Positions 56,651 to 64,000 of a stretch of DNA of 64,000 bases are shown piece after piece. The DNA is from Bradyrhizobium japonicum USDA 6. GTDB taxonomy: Bacteria; Pseudomonadota; Alphaproteobacteria; Rhizobiales; Xanthobacteraceae. The notes under the pieces were generated by a model. That model ran no database searches and was not told the origin of the DNA. It saw only the letters and a program-made list of their open reading frames with translations. The translations under genes and the position numbers were made by a program. Location: positions 4,008,001 through 4,072,000 of the forward strand of contig NC_017249.1 in NCBI RefSeq assembly GCF_000284375.1, read 5' to 3'. Each line of letters opens with the position of its first letter. Position 1 is the first letter of the stretch.

Positions 56651-57724
56651 ATGTTCAAGCTGCTGGAAGGTCCGCAGACGCTCGGACGTGGCAAGATCTT
56701 CTGGTCCTGCTTCCTTGCAGTGCTCGCGGGCGCACTGACATATCCGCTGTTCGCCGACTCCTATGATGTGGGGAATTTCGCCTATTTCCTGATCTGGATA
56801 TTCATGGCGCTCGGCCTCTGCCTGATGTGGGGCTATGGCGGGATGCTGTCGTTCGGCCAGACCTTGTTCTTCGGCATCGCCGGTTACGGTTATGGCGTGC
56901 TCGCGATCAACATGGGCGGCGGCACCGCAACGATCGCCGCGCTTGCGCTGTCTGTTGTCATTGCGATGGTGGCGGCCGGCATCCTCGGCTATTTCATGAT
57001 CTGGGGTGGCATCAACGGCATCTTCTTCGGGATCGTGACGCTGTCTGCAACGCTGGTGCTTGCCTTCTTCCTCGGCCAAACGGCGGGGCCGGAATGGCAC
57101 ATCGGCCCGGCGCGGCTGAATGGCTTCAACGGCATGAAGGGCATGGACCCGCTCGCCGTCGGCGACTTCTATATCGAGGGATCGGCACTCTACTACGTCA
57201 TGATCGCGCTGATCGTGATCGTCTATCTGGCATTGCGCATGCTCGTGAATTCGGGCATCGGCAACGTCATCGTGGCGACGCGCGAGAACCCGCAGCGCGC
57301 CGAGATGCTGGGTTATGACGTCCGGAAATACCAGCTCCTGACCTTCGTGATCGGCAGCGGCCTCGCAGGGCTGAGTGGTGCGCTGTACACGTCGTGGGGC
57401 CAATTCATCACGCCGTCCAGCATCGGCCTGCCCGCGGCGGCGATGCCCATCGTATGGGTGGCTTTCTCCGGACGGAGCGATCTGACAGCAACTCTGGTCG
57501 GATCGTTCCTGCTGCTGTTCGGCTTTCAGACGATCACGGTCTACAGCCAGCAGGCAGCACTCGTGCTGATGGGAGCGCTGCTGCTCGCCACGGTGATGCT
57601 GGCGCCGCAGGGTTTTGTGCTCGGCGTCGGCAAGCTTGCTGCCGATTGGTGGAGCGGGCGTCGGCGGCGCGATGATAGCTCCGTCATGGCGGAGACTGGT
57701 CGCTTGCAGTCGGAAGAGTCCTGA
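56651..57724 (+). CDS. Branched-chain/urea-type ABC permease 2 (LivM/UrtC-like)
   Basis: ATG 56651 gives 357 residues with about ten helices and LivM motifs (FLIWIFMALGLCLMWGYGGMLSFGQTLFFGIAGYGYGVLA; VIVATRENPQRAEMLGYDVRKYQLLTFVIGSGLAGLSGALY). It follows permease 1 by 12 bp and pairs with it. Confidence 0.92.
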   Translation: MFKLLEGPQTLGRGKIFWSCFLAVLAGALTYPLFADSYDVGNFAYFLIWIFMALGLCLMWGYGGMLSFGQTLFFGIAGYGYGVLAINMGGGTATIAALALSVVIAMVAAGILGYFMIWGGINGIFFGIVTLSATLVLAFFLGQTAGPEWHIGPARLNGFNGMKGMDPLAVGDFYIEGSALYYVMIALIVIVYLALRMLVNSGIGNVIVATRENPQRAEMLGYDVRKYQLLTFVIGSGLAGLSGALYTSWGQFITPSSIGLPAAAMPIVWVAFSGRSDLTATLVGSFLLLFGFQTITVYSQQAALVLMGALLLATVMLAPQGFVLGVGKLAADWWSGRRRRDDSSVMAETGRLQSEES

Positions 57725-57726
57725 TC

Positions 57727-58446
57727 ATGGCGCTGGTCGAAGTCAAAGGCGTATCCAAGCGTTTTGGCGGATTGACCGCAGTCTCCGACGTCGACCTCAC
57801 TGTCAACGCCGGCGAGGTCCACTGCCTGATCGGACCCAATGGCGCCGGCAAGAGCACATTGTTCAAGCTGATCGTGGGTCTCTACCCGCCGAGCCAGGGC
57901 AGCATCCTGTTCGATACCGTCGACATCACCAAGGAGCGTCCCTACGCACGCGTGCAGCGAGGCATGAGCATCAAGATGCAGGCTCCGAGCGTGTTCAAGG
58001 AGCTGCCGGTCCGGCAGAACATCCAGATCGCGCTCCAGGAGCGACTGTCCGGCGCGGAACGCATCGCCGAGGAGGATCGCCTGCTGACTCTGCTCAACCT
58101 GGGGCCGGACAGCGATAAGCTCGCGGGTGCGCTATCGCATGGACAGCAGCAATGGCTCGAGATCGGGATGGCGCTGGCGCTGAAGCCGCAGCTCCTGCTG
58201 CTGGATGAGCCGACTGCCGGCATGTCGCCGGAGGAAACCTTCAAGACCGGCGAGCTGATCAAGTCGTTCAATGCCGAAGGAATGACGGTGCTTGTCGTCG
58301 AGCATGACATGGCCTTCGTGCGCCAGGTCGCCCAGCGCGTCACGGTGCTGCATCTCGGCAAGATTTTCGCACGCGGTGATCTCGAAAGCATTTTGCAGGA
58401 CGCGAAAGTCGCGGAAATTTATCTCGGTAAGACGCATGCTCACTGA
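57727..58446 (+). CDS. Branched-chain/urea-type ABC ATPase 1 (LivG/UrtD-like)
   Basis: A 239-residue ATPase: Walker A GPNGAGKST, signature LSHGQQQWLEIGMAL (LSHGQ form, as in UrtD), Walker B LLLLDEPTAGM, H-loop VVEHDMAFV. The LSHGQQQWLEIGM signature and the lack of a long LivG insertion favour the urea/amide type. It starts two bases after permease 2. Confidence 0.92.
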   Translation: MALVEVKGVSKRFGGLTAVSDVDLTVNAGEVHCLIGPNGAGKSTLFKLIVGLYPPSQGSILFDTVDITKERPYARVQRGMSIKMQAPSVFKELPVRQNIQIALQERLSGAERIAEEDRLLTLLNLGPDSDKLAGALSHGQQQWLEIGMALALKPQLLLLDEPTAGMSPEETFKTGELIKSFNAEGMTVLVVEHDMAFVRQVAQRVTVLHLGKIFARGDLESILQDAKVAEIYLGKTHAH

Positions 58447-59161
58447 ACCCAATCCCACGGACCGGATTCTGGACGTATCGGAATTATGGGCGGGATACGG
58501 TGCGACGCCGATTCTGCAGGGCGTCACCATGTCGGTCTCCCGCGGCGAGATTGTCGGCGTGATCGGCCGTAACGGTGTCGGCAAGTCGACGCTGATGCGG
58601 TGCCTGATCGGTTTGCTGCAGACCTGGCGTGGCACGATCAGCTTCCTGGAGCAGGACGTCACAAAGCTCGAAGCCGACGCGCGGGCGAGGGCGGGCTTCG
58701 GATACATCCCGCAAGGGCGGGATGTCTTTCCGCAGATGACCGTCGAGGAAAACCTGCAGGTCGGCGAGTTGATCGGCGGTCCCGGCGGGAGGAAGCTGCC
58801 GGAGCTTGTCTATGAGTATTTTCCGCGGCTCAAAGAACGCCGGCGTCAGGCCGCAGGCACGATGTCGGGCGGCGAGCAGCAACAGCTCGCCATAGGCCGC
58901 GCGCTGATCGGCAATCCGTCCTTGATGATCCTGGACGAGCCCTCCGAGGGTATCCAGCCCTCGATCGTCCAGCACATCTGCGAGGCGCTGAGATCGTTCC
59001 GGAACGAGCTCGGGACCACCATCATCTTCGTCGAGCAGAACCTCGACACGATCCTGGCAATTGCCGAGCGTTGTTACATCATGGAGAAGGGCAGGATCGC
59101 GCAGTCGCTGGCGGGTGGCGAGGTTAACGAGGACAATGTCCGCGAGCAGCTCCTGCTCTGA
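58436..59161 (+). CDS. Branched-chain/urea-type ABC ATPase 2 (LivF/UrtE-like)
   Basis: ATG 58436 overlaps the end of ATPase 1 by 11 bases. The 241 residues have Walker A GRNGVGKST, the YIPQGRDVFPQMTVEENL Q-loop region, signature MSGGEQQQLAIGRAL, Walker B LMILDEPSEGIQPSIV and H-loop FVEQNLDT. LDEPSEGIQPSIV is typical of UrtE. It is the second ATPase of the heterodimer. Confidence 0.92.
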   Translation: MLTEPNPTDRILDVSELWAGYGATPILQGVTMSVSRGEIVGVIGRNGVGKSTLMRCLIGLLQTWRGTISFLEQDVTKLEADARARAGFGYIPQGRDVFPQMTVEENLQVGELIGGPGGRKLPELVYEYFPRLKERRRQAAGTMSGGEQQQLAIGRALIGNPSLMILDEPSEGIQPSIVQHICEALRSFRNELGTTIIFVEQNLDTILAIAERCYIMEKGRIAQSLAGGEVNEDNVREQLLL

Positions 59162-59202
59162 ACGGCCGCACGGCATGTTTTCAAGTCGTCAATAGGGAGG
59201 GA

Positions 59203-59970
59203 ATGGACATGGATCTGGGACTCAAGGGAGCAAAGGTTCTCGTCACCGGCAGCACCAAGGGGATCGGCAGGGCGATCGCCGACACATTCGCGGCGGAAGG
59301 CGCGGATGTCGGCATCTGCGCGCGCAACCAGGCCGACGTCGATAGCGCAGTCGCCGCGATCAAGGCGAAGGGCGTCGCCGCCTTTGGTAGTTCGGTCGAT
59401 GTCTCAAACGGTCCGGCGCTCAAGACCTGGGTCGAGGATATGGCCTCGAAGCTTGGCGGCATCGACGTCGTCGTCGCCAATGTCAGTGCGCTGTCGATCG
59501 GACAGGACGAGGAAAGCTGGGAGAAGGAATTCTCCACCGACATGATGGGCACCGTGCGGCTGGTCAATGCGGCGATGCCGTATCTCGAGAAGAGCAAGGC
59601 CGCGGCGATCGTGACCATCTCCAGCGTTTCAGGGCGCGAGGTTGACTTCGCCAGCGGCCCCTACGGCACGTTCAAGGCCGCGATCATCCACTATACGCAA
59701 GGTCTCGCGTTCCAGCTTGCCAGCAAAGGCATCCGCGCCAATTCGGTGTCGCCGGGCAACACCTATTTCGAGGGCGGTGTCTGGAATCAGATCAAGGACG
59801 GCAATCCCGAGCTTTACAAGACCGCGCTGGCGCTGAATCCGACCGGCCGCATGGGGACGCCGCAGGAAATGGCGAACGGTGCGGTGTTCCTTGCCAGCAA
59901 GGCCGCGAGCTTCATTACGGGGACCAACCTCGTGGTCGATGGTGCCCTCACGCGCGGGGTGCAGTTCTAG
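59203..59970 (+). CDS. Short-chain dehydrogenase/reductase
   Basis: A 255-residue SDR with GGGAGGG before ATG 59203. It has the Rossmann motif TGSTKGIG, the catalytic Ser region (ISSVSGREVD) and YGTFK as the YxxxK pair, and ends with the FITGTNLVVDGALTRG segment common to 3-ketoacyl-ACP-reductase-like SDRs. The substrate is unknown. Within the operon it may process the carbon skeleton freed by amide hydrolysis. Confidence 0.88.
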   Translation: MDMDLGLKGAKVLVTGSTKGIGRAIADTFAAEGADVGICARNQADVDSAVAAIKAKGVAAFGSSVDVSNGPALKTWVEDMASKLGGIDVVVANVSALSIGQDEESWEKEFSTDMMGTVRLVNAAMPYLEKSKAAAIVTISSVSGREVDFASGPYGTFKAAIIHYTQGLAFQLASKGIRANSVSPGNTYFEGGVWNQIKDGNPELYKTALALNPTGRMGTPQEMANGAVFLASKAASFITGTNLVVDGALTRGVQF

Positions 59971-60056
59971 GCGCTTATTGAGCAGCGCAATCACGAGACC
60001 GGGCCGTCTGCGGTGCCGGTGGGCGAAGCCGTTTCCGACAACAGCAGGGCTGTCAG

Positions 60057-61460
60057 ATGTCAGCAGATCAAATTCACTACAAGTCGATCATCGAAATCTC
60101 CGAGCTGTTCCGCCGCGGCGAGCTTCTACCTTCGAAAGTGACTGAGGTGATGCTGGGCCGGATCGCGAAGCTCGATCAGGAGTTTCACGGCTACGCGCTC
60201 GTCCTCGCCGAGCGGGCCATGGCGCAGGCGAAGCGCTGTGACGCCGAGCTTGCCAAGGGCATCTGGCGCGGGCCGCTGCACGGCGTGCCGATCGGACTGA
60301 AGGATCTCTGCTACACCAGCTTCGCGCCGACCGCCGGCGGCACGACAATTCACGCCCGGTTCGTACCGTCCTTCAACGCGACGATCGTGGACCGGCTCGA
60401 GCACGCCGGCGCCGTCACGCTCGGCAAGCTAAAAATGACCGAGGGCGCCTATACGAGCCATCATCCCGACGACCAGGCGCCGCTCAATCCCTGGGGGACC
60501 GACTACTGGGTCGGCTCCTCCTCAAGCGGATCGGGCGTGGCCACTTCGGCGGGACTTTGCTTTGGCTCGATCGGCAGCGACACCGGCGGCTCGATCCGGT
60601 TTCCGTCGGCGACGTGCGGGCTGACCGGGATCAAGCCGACCTGGGGACGTGTGAGCCGCCACGGCGTCTTCCCGCTGGCTGACTCTCTCGACCATGTCGG
60701 GCCGATGTGCCGGAGCGCAGCCGATGCCGCGGCCATGCTCGGCGTCATCGCGGGCGCAGACGTCAATGATGCGACCGCCCTTCAGGCGCCGGTGCCGAAC
60801 TATCTGGCGGGGATCGGTGACGGCGTGCGAGGCTTACGGATTGGCGTGGACCGAAGCTACACGCAGGACGGGATCGATTCGCAGGTGGTCGCCGCCTTGC
60901 TGGAAGCGGAGCGTACGCTTGCGGACCTCGGCGCCGATATTCGTGAGGTCAAGTTCCCAGCTTACGAGAAGCTCGTGAGCATGTGGATTCCGATGTGCTC
61001 CATCGAGACCGCAGAGGCGCATCTCGAGACCTATCCGTCGCGGAAGTCGGAATACGGTCCCGACCTGGCGCAGCTGATCGAACAGGGCAGATCGATCAGC
61101 GGCGTCGAGATCGCTCAGATCCATCATGAGCGGTTGAAGTTCTGCGGCAGCCTCGCGGCGCTGTTCGGCGATATTGACCTGCTCCTGATTCCCACCATGC
61201 CCGTGCCGATCCCAACGCTGACCAAGATGGGCGAATACGGCGCCGATCCGAACGTGCTGCTCAGCATCCTGCGCTTCACGGCGGTATTCGACTTCTCGGG
61301 CAGCCCGACCATCACGCTGCCGAACGGCATGGCAGCGGACGGGTTGCCGCTCAGCATGCAGCTCGTCGGCCCGCATCTGTCCGAAGATATGCTTGCCCGC
61401 GCCGGGTATGCTTTCCAATCAGTGACAGATTGGCACACGCGACGCGCCCTTGGCGAATGA
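60057..61460 (+). CDS. Amidase-signature enzyme 2
   Basis: A 467-residue paralogue of the enzyme at 51987: Lys in GVPIGLKDLCY, GSSSSGSGVA and Ser in GSDTGGSIRFP, with GIKPTWGRVSRHG following. The N-terminus (IHYKSIIEISELFRRGELLPSKVTEVMLGRI) aligns with IHYLGLVEVGQQIQAKKLSPVEVTKAMLGRI of the first enzyme. It lies 86 bp after the SDR gene and is probably the last gene of the operon. Two similar amidases suggest two substrates or two successive amide bonds. Confidence 0.88.
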   Translation: MSADQIHYKSIIEISELFRRGELLPSKVTEVMLGRIAKLDQEFHGYALVLAERAMAQAKRCDAELAKGIWRGPLHGVPIGLKDLCYTSFAPTAGGTTIHARFVPSFNATIVDRLEHAGAVTLGKLKMTEGAYTSHHPDDQAPLNPWGTDYWVGSSSSGSGVATSAGLCFGSIGSDTGGSIRFPSATCGLTGIKPTWGRVSRHGVFPLADSLDHVGPMCRSAADAAAMLGVIAGADVNDATALQAPVPNYLAGIGDGVRGLRIGVDRSYTQDGIDSQVVAALLEAERTLADLGADIREVKFPAYEKLVSMWIPMCSIETAEAHLETYPSRKSEYGPDLAQLIEQGRSISGVEIAQIHHERLKFCGSLAALFGDIDLLLIPTMPVPIPTLTKMGEYGADPNVLLSILRFTAVFDFSGSPTITLPNGMAADGLPLSMQLVGPHLSEDMLARAGYAFQSVTDWHTRRALGE

Positions 61461-62101
61461 AGATCTTCGGAATTCTAGGGTGCCTATCCGAAAATCAATC
61501 ATGGGTCGAGTTCAGAGCGGGGAGACACCGAGCACGTCGAAACGAAAATCCGTCAGCGGAACTGATGGGCAAGCGCAATGGAAGTGGTTGGGTTGCCAGC
61601 CGGCGGTCGCCGAGAGAGCCCGCGCGTGCGCGATCAGCGCCGTTGCTCGTGCAGGGGCGCGAGTGGTGAAATTCGCGTAGCGTTCAATAGTAGTGCCGCG
61701 CGGCGGGAATGACGCGACGAGCACGACGTATCGCAGGGATTGTCGTCCACAGAATTGGAGCGAAGTGTCGCGCGCGGTCTGGTGTGCTTGGCTAGGGCCG
61801 CCTCATCGCCATGGCTGTCACGCGTCGCCTATGCATCTACCTTTCTGTCGGCACACGCTTGCGCTGATCGATCGCGGGGCCTGCCTCCTCTAGCTTTGAT
61901 GATCGGGTGCTGCCGCCAGGACCGAATGGTGCGCGTCGTGATGCCTTGGTCCGTTCCTGAAGGCCGGCTGTCTGTACTGACGTTCGCAACCGCACAAATC
62001 GAGATAGGGCAGGGCTGGATCCGGCCCCGCGACGTGATCCGCCATTGACAGGTCGGCGGAGATGATAGAATTATAACAGCATAAGTTGCAAAAATAACAA
62101 T
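61461..62101. other. 640-bp gap without a convincing gene
   Basis: The only frames are 60-100 codons with TTG or GTG starts, no ribosome sites, and Arg/Ser-rich composition. A/T-rich sequence occupies the last 60 bp, before the sugar ABC operon. It may be decayed or regulatory DNA. Confidence 0.45.
62045..62071 (+). promoter_or_regulatory. Possible promoter of the sugar ABC operon
   Basis: TTGACA (62045-62050) and TAGAAT (62066-62071) are near consensus but only 15 bases apart. TTATAA further on gives a 20-base spacing. Either could serve with an activator. Confidence 0.35.
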
Positions 62102-62146
62102 ATGTCACCATCGTACCAGCGTCTTGCGGGGCGACGGGAGGAAAGT

Positions 62147-63727
62147 TTGGAACTGTCCGGTTCGGTTGCAGCAGAACCTCGGTCGTCGACCTCGCTTGTG
62201 ATGGTCAGTGGCATCAACAAGCGCTTCAGCGGCGTGCGAGCGCTGCGTGACGTCAACCTCGAGGTTCGCGCCGGCGAGGTCCATGCGCTACTGGGCGAGA
62301 ACGGCGCGGGAAAATCTACCCTGATCAAGATTCTCAGTGGTGTTCATGCCCTCGACAGCGGCACGATCGAAATCGCCGGCAGGCCGGTGGAATTCGGCAG
62401 CCCGGCGAAGTCGCGCGAGGCGGGGATCGCTGTCGTTTATCAGGATCTCAGCCTCGTCGAATCCTTGAGCGTTGCGGACAATCTGTTGCTCGGCCGTGAG
62501 CCGCGTGCGCGTTTCGGCTTCGTCCGGCAGCGCGCGCTGATGGCCAGGGCCGAGGCGTTCCTGAACGCGCTCGGCATTCCCCTGGATACGAGAGCGGCTG
62601 TCGGCTCGCTGCCTTTCGCCTATCGCCAGATGACGGAGATCGCCAAGGCGCTGATGGGCGAGGTCCGGCTTCTGATCCTCGACGAGCCGACCTCCTCGCT
62701 GACATCGGATGAGGTCCGGATCCTGTTCGATGCGATCGGGAAGGCGACGCGCCGCGGAGTCGGCGTGATCTATGTGACCCATCGGCTCAATGAGGTGTTC
62801 GAGATCTCGCAGCGCGTCACGGTGCTGCGCGATGGCGCTAACGCGGGCACGTTTGTCACCGCCGAGACCGACATGAAGCGGCTGGTGAACGCGATCGTCG
62901 GAACCGATCGATCGGCACCCGCGGGCCCGCGCACCGAACCTGTCGCGAAGCGTGAATTGGCTCCGTCGCCGGTTCTGTCGCTGTCCGACGTGTCCAACGA
63001 CCGGCTTCGTGCCGTCGATCTGTCCGTGCTGAAGGGCGAGATCCACGGCCTCGCCGGATTGATCGGCAGCGGCCGCACGGAGATTTTGGAGACAGTGTTT
63101 GGCCTCCGGCCGCTCGAGAGCGGCGCAATCGAGATCGAGGGCCGGCGATGGCTGCCGAGAGGGCCTGCCGATGCGATCGAGCAGGGCATCGCGCTGGTGC
63201 CGGAAGACCGGCATGTGCAGGGTCTGGTCCTGGACCATTCGATCGAGCGAAACGTCACCTTGCCGCGAATTCCCCATTTCTCGCGCTGGGGCTGGATGCA
63301 GCAACGCGCAGCCGCCAGGCGTGCGGAGGCCGCGGTCGCCAGGCTTTCGGTGAAGGCGCCGGGCGCGTTCAGCCTGGTCAGGACGCTCTCCGGCGGCAAC
63401 CAGCAAAAGGTCGTGTTCGGAAAGTGGAATGATCCGCGGCCGCGCGTGCTGCTCCTGGATGAACCGACGGTCGGCGTCGACGTCGGCGCACGCGAGGAAA
63501 TCTATGCCGTGATCCGGAATGCCGTCCGCGACGGCAGCGGGGTCCTGGTCGTCTCGTCCGATCTCGTCGAATTGATCGAGCTCTGCGACCGCATCTCCGT
63601 GATCGTCAACGGGCGTGTGGCTCGTACCCTGTCGCGCGGCGAGATCGATGATGCCGAAGAGCTGCATCATCTCCTCCAGATGTACCAGGCCTCCGGGCCG
63701 GGCCACTTGCAAGAGCTTCCCGCATGA
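62147..63727 (+). CDS. Ribose-type sugar ABC transporter ATP-binding protein
   Basis: The frame opens at ATG 62102, but GGGAGGA stands five bases before TTG 62147, which is therefore preferred; it gives 526 residues. There are two ATPase domains in tandem. Domain 1 has Walker A GENGAGKST and DEPTSSLTSDEV. Domain 2 has GLIGSGRTEIL, the signature LSGGNQQKVVFGKW and LLLDEPTVGVDVGAREEIY. Domain 1 signature is weak (GSLPFAYRQM instead of LSxGQ), as is usual in RbsA-like proteins. The sugar is unknown. Confidence 0.9.
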   Translation: MELSGSVAAEPRSSTSLVMVSGINKRFSGVRALRDVNLEVRAGEVHALLGENGAGKSTLIKILSGVHALDSGTIEIAGRPVEFGSPAKSREAGIAVVYQDLSLVESLSVADNLLLGREPRARFGFVRQRALMARAEAFLNALGIPLDTRAAVGSLPFAYRQMTEIAKALMGEVRLLILDEPTSSLTSDEVRILFDAIGKATRRGVGVIYVTHRLNEVFEISQRVTVLRDGANAGTFVTAETDMKRLVNAIVGTDRSAPAGPRTEPVAKRELAPSPVLSLSDVSNDRLRAVDLSVLKGEIHGLAGLIGSGRTEILETVFGLRPLESGAIEIEGRRWLPRGPADAIEQGIALVPEDRHVQGLVLDHSIERNVTLPRIPHFSRWGWMQQRAAARRAEAAVARLSVKAPGAFSLVRTLSGGNQQKVVFGKWNDPRPRVLLLDEPTVGVDVGAREEIYAVIRNAVRDGSGVLVVSSDLVELIELCDRISVIVNGRVARTLSRGEIDDAEELHHLLQMYQASGPGHLQELPA

Positions 63728-64000
63728 CCGAACTGACTGCTCCCAACGTGGTCGCCTCGTCGACCCGATCTGATCGCCGCCGCAAGATTCTCCAGAATTT
63801 GCTGCGGGGCGAGCGGCCGTACATGCTGTACATCGCCTTCGTGATCCTGCTGGTCGTGTTCAGCCTGTCCTCGCCCTGGTTTCTCTCGGTCGACAATTTC
63901 CTGAACATCGGGCGCCAGACCACGCTGGTGTCGATCATCGCGGTCGGCATGACCTTCATCATCATCGCGCGTCAGATCGATCTGTCGGTTGCCTCGACAT
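63724..64000 (+). CDS. Ribose-type sugar ABC permease (partial, runs off the right edge)
   Basis: ATG 63724 overlaps the ATPase stop (ATGA). The first 92 codons are visible. They contain a basic N-terminal tail, a membrane helix (YMLYIAFVILLVVFSLSSPWFLS) and the RbsC-like NFLNIGRQTTLVSIIAVGMTFIIIARQIDLSV. The rest lies outside the window. Confidence 0.9.
   Translation, partial: MTELTAPNVVASSTRSDRRRKILQNLLRGERPYMLYIAFVILLVVFSLSSPWFLSVDNFLNIGRQTTLVSIIAVGMTFIIIARQIDLSVAST

Noticed and set aside
61450..61680. 76-aa plus-strand ORF starting with TTG
   Set aside because: There is no ribosome site, it overlaps the end of the second amidase gene, and its composition is not protein-like.
61620..61690. 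GGTGAAATTCG string resembling a conserved 16S rRNA segment
   Set aside because: The match is about 11 bases and the flanks do not continue as rRNA. It is a coincidence.

Overview
The window is high-GC alphaproteobacterial DNA, most likely Bradyrhizobium or a close relative in the Nitrobacteraceae. The evidence is the flagellar export block followed by cckA, CtrA-type TTAA-N7-TTAAC boxes, the abundance of ABC transporters, and several short dispersed repeats of kinds common in this group. The genus is inferred from pattern, not from a search. I saw no rRNA, tRNA, CRISPR array or intact insertion sequence.

Layout. 1-5.1 kb: a large VCBS/RTX-type surface protein (minus strand, running off the left edge), divergent from a secreted FecR-domain protein, a secreted TPR protein and a small conserved protein. 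5.2-15.2 kb: motility. A 1.25-kaa envelope TPR protein with two CtrA boxes upstream, then fliO-fliP (minus), then flgB-flgC-fliE-fliQ-fliR-flhB (plus) behind another CtrA box. 15.3-19.2 kb: the hybrid kinase cckA, which feeds CtrA in the known phosphorelay, and a Tim44-domain protein. 19.3-24.2 kb: an allophanate-hydrolase-like amidase, convergent with a NitT/TauT-type ABC transporter and a Crp/Fnr regulator. 24.5-31.6 kb: a mosaic of single genes (lectin-like secreted protein, GST, ICMT-family methyltransferase, LuxR-type regulator, class I fumarase), with dispersed repeats and a decayed copy of the ICMT 5' end. 31.6-40.1 kb: a DUF3616 protein, a frameshifted SH3-type gene, a TetR-controlled set (carotenoid oxygenase plus membrane proteins), a SET-domain protein and small membrane proteins.

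40.5-49.7 kb is a tightly coupled eight-gene minus-strand operon: RraA-type aldolase, aconitase-like dehydratase large and small subunits, class V aminotransferase, a three-gene Fe3+/phosphonate-type ABC importer and a threonine-aldolase-like enzyme. A divergent IclR regulator sits at its head. The enzyme set fits degradation of a branched C5/C6 amino acid such as 4-methyleneglutamate to pyruvate; this is inference.

49.8-61.5 kb is an amide-utilisation locus. A cytosolic AmiC-like sensor and an AmiR-like ANTAR antiterminator diverge from an operon of two amidase-signature enzymes, a formamidase/acetamidase, a five-gene branched-chain/urea-type ABC importer and an SDR. A consensus sigma-70 promoter followed by an intrinsic terminator lies in the long leader, as expected if AmiR works by antitermination. 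61.5-62.1 kb has no convincing gene. 62.1-64 kb starts a ribose-type sugar ABC operon that leaves the window.

The most interesting signals are three. First, two promoter regions 1.8 kb apart share the same architecture of paired 19-bp operators and a 17-bp-spaced promoter, tying a TetR regulator, a carotenoid oxygenase and two membrane proteins into one small regulon. Second, the AmiC/AmiR locus has its leader terminator in place. Third, the IclR-linked operon looks like an uncharacterised catabolic pathway.
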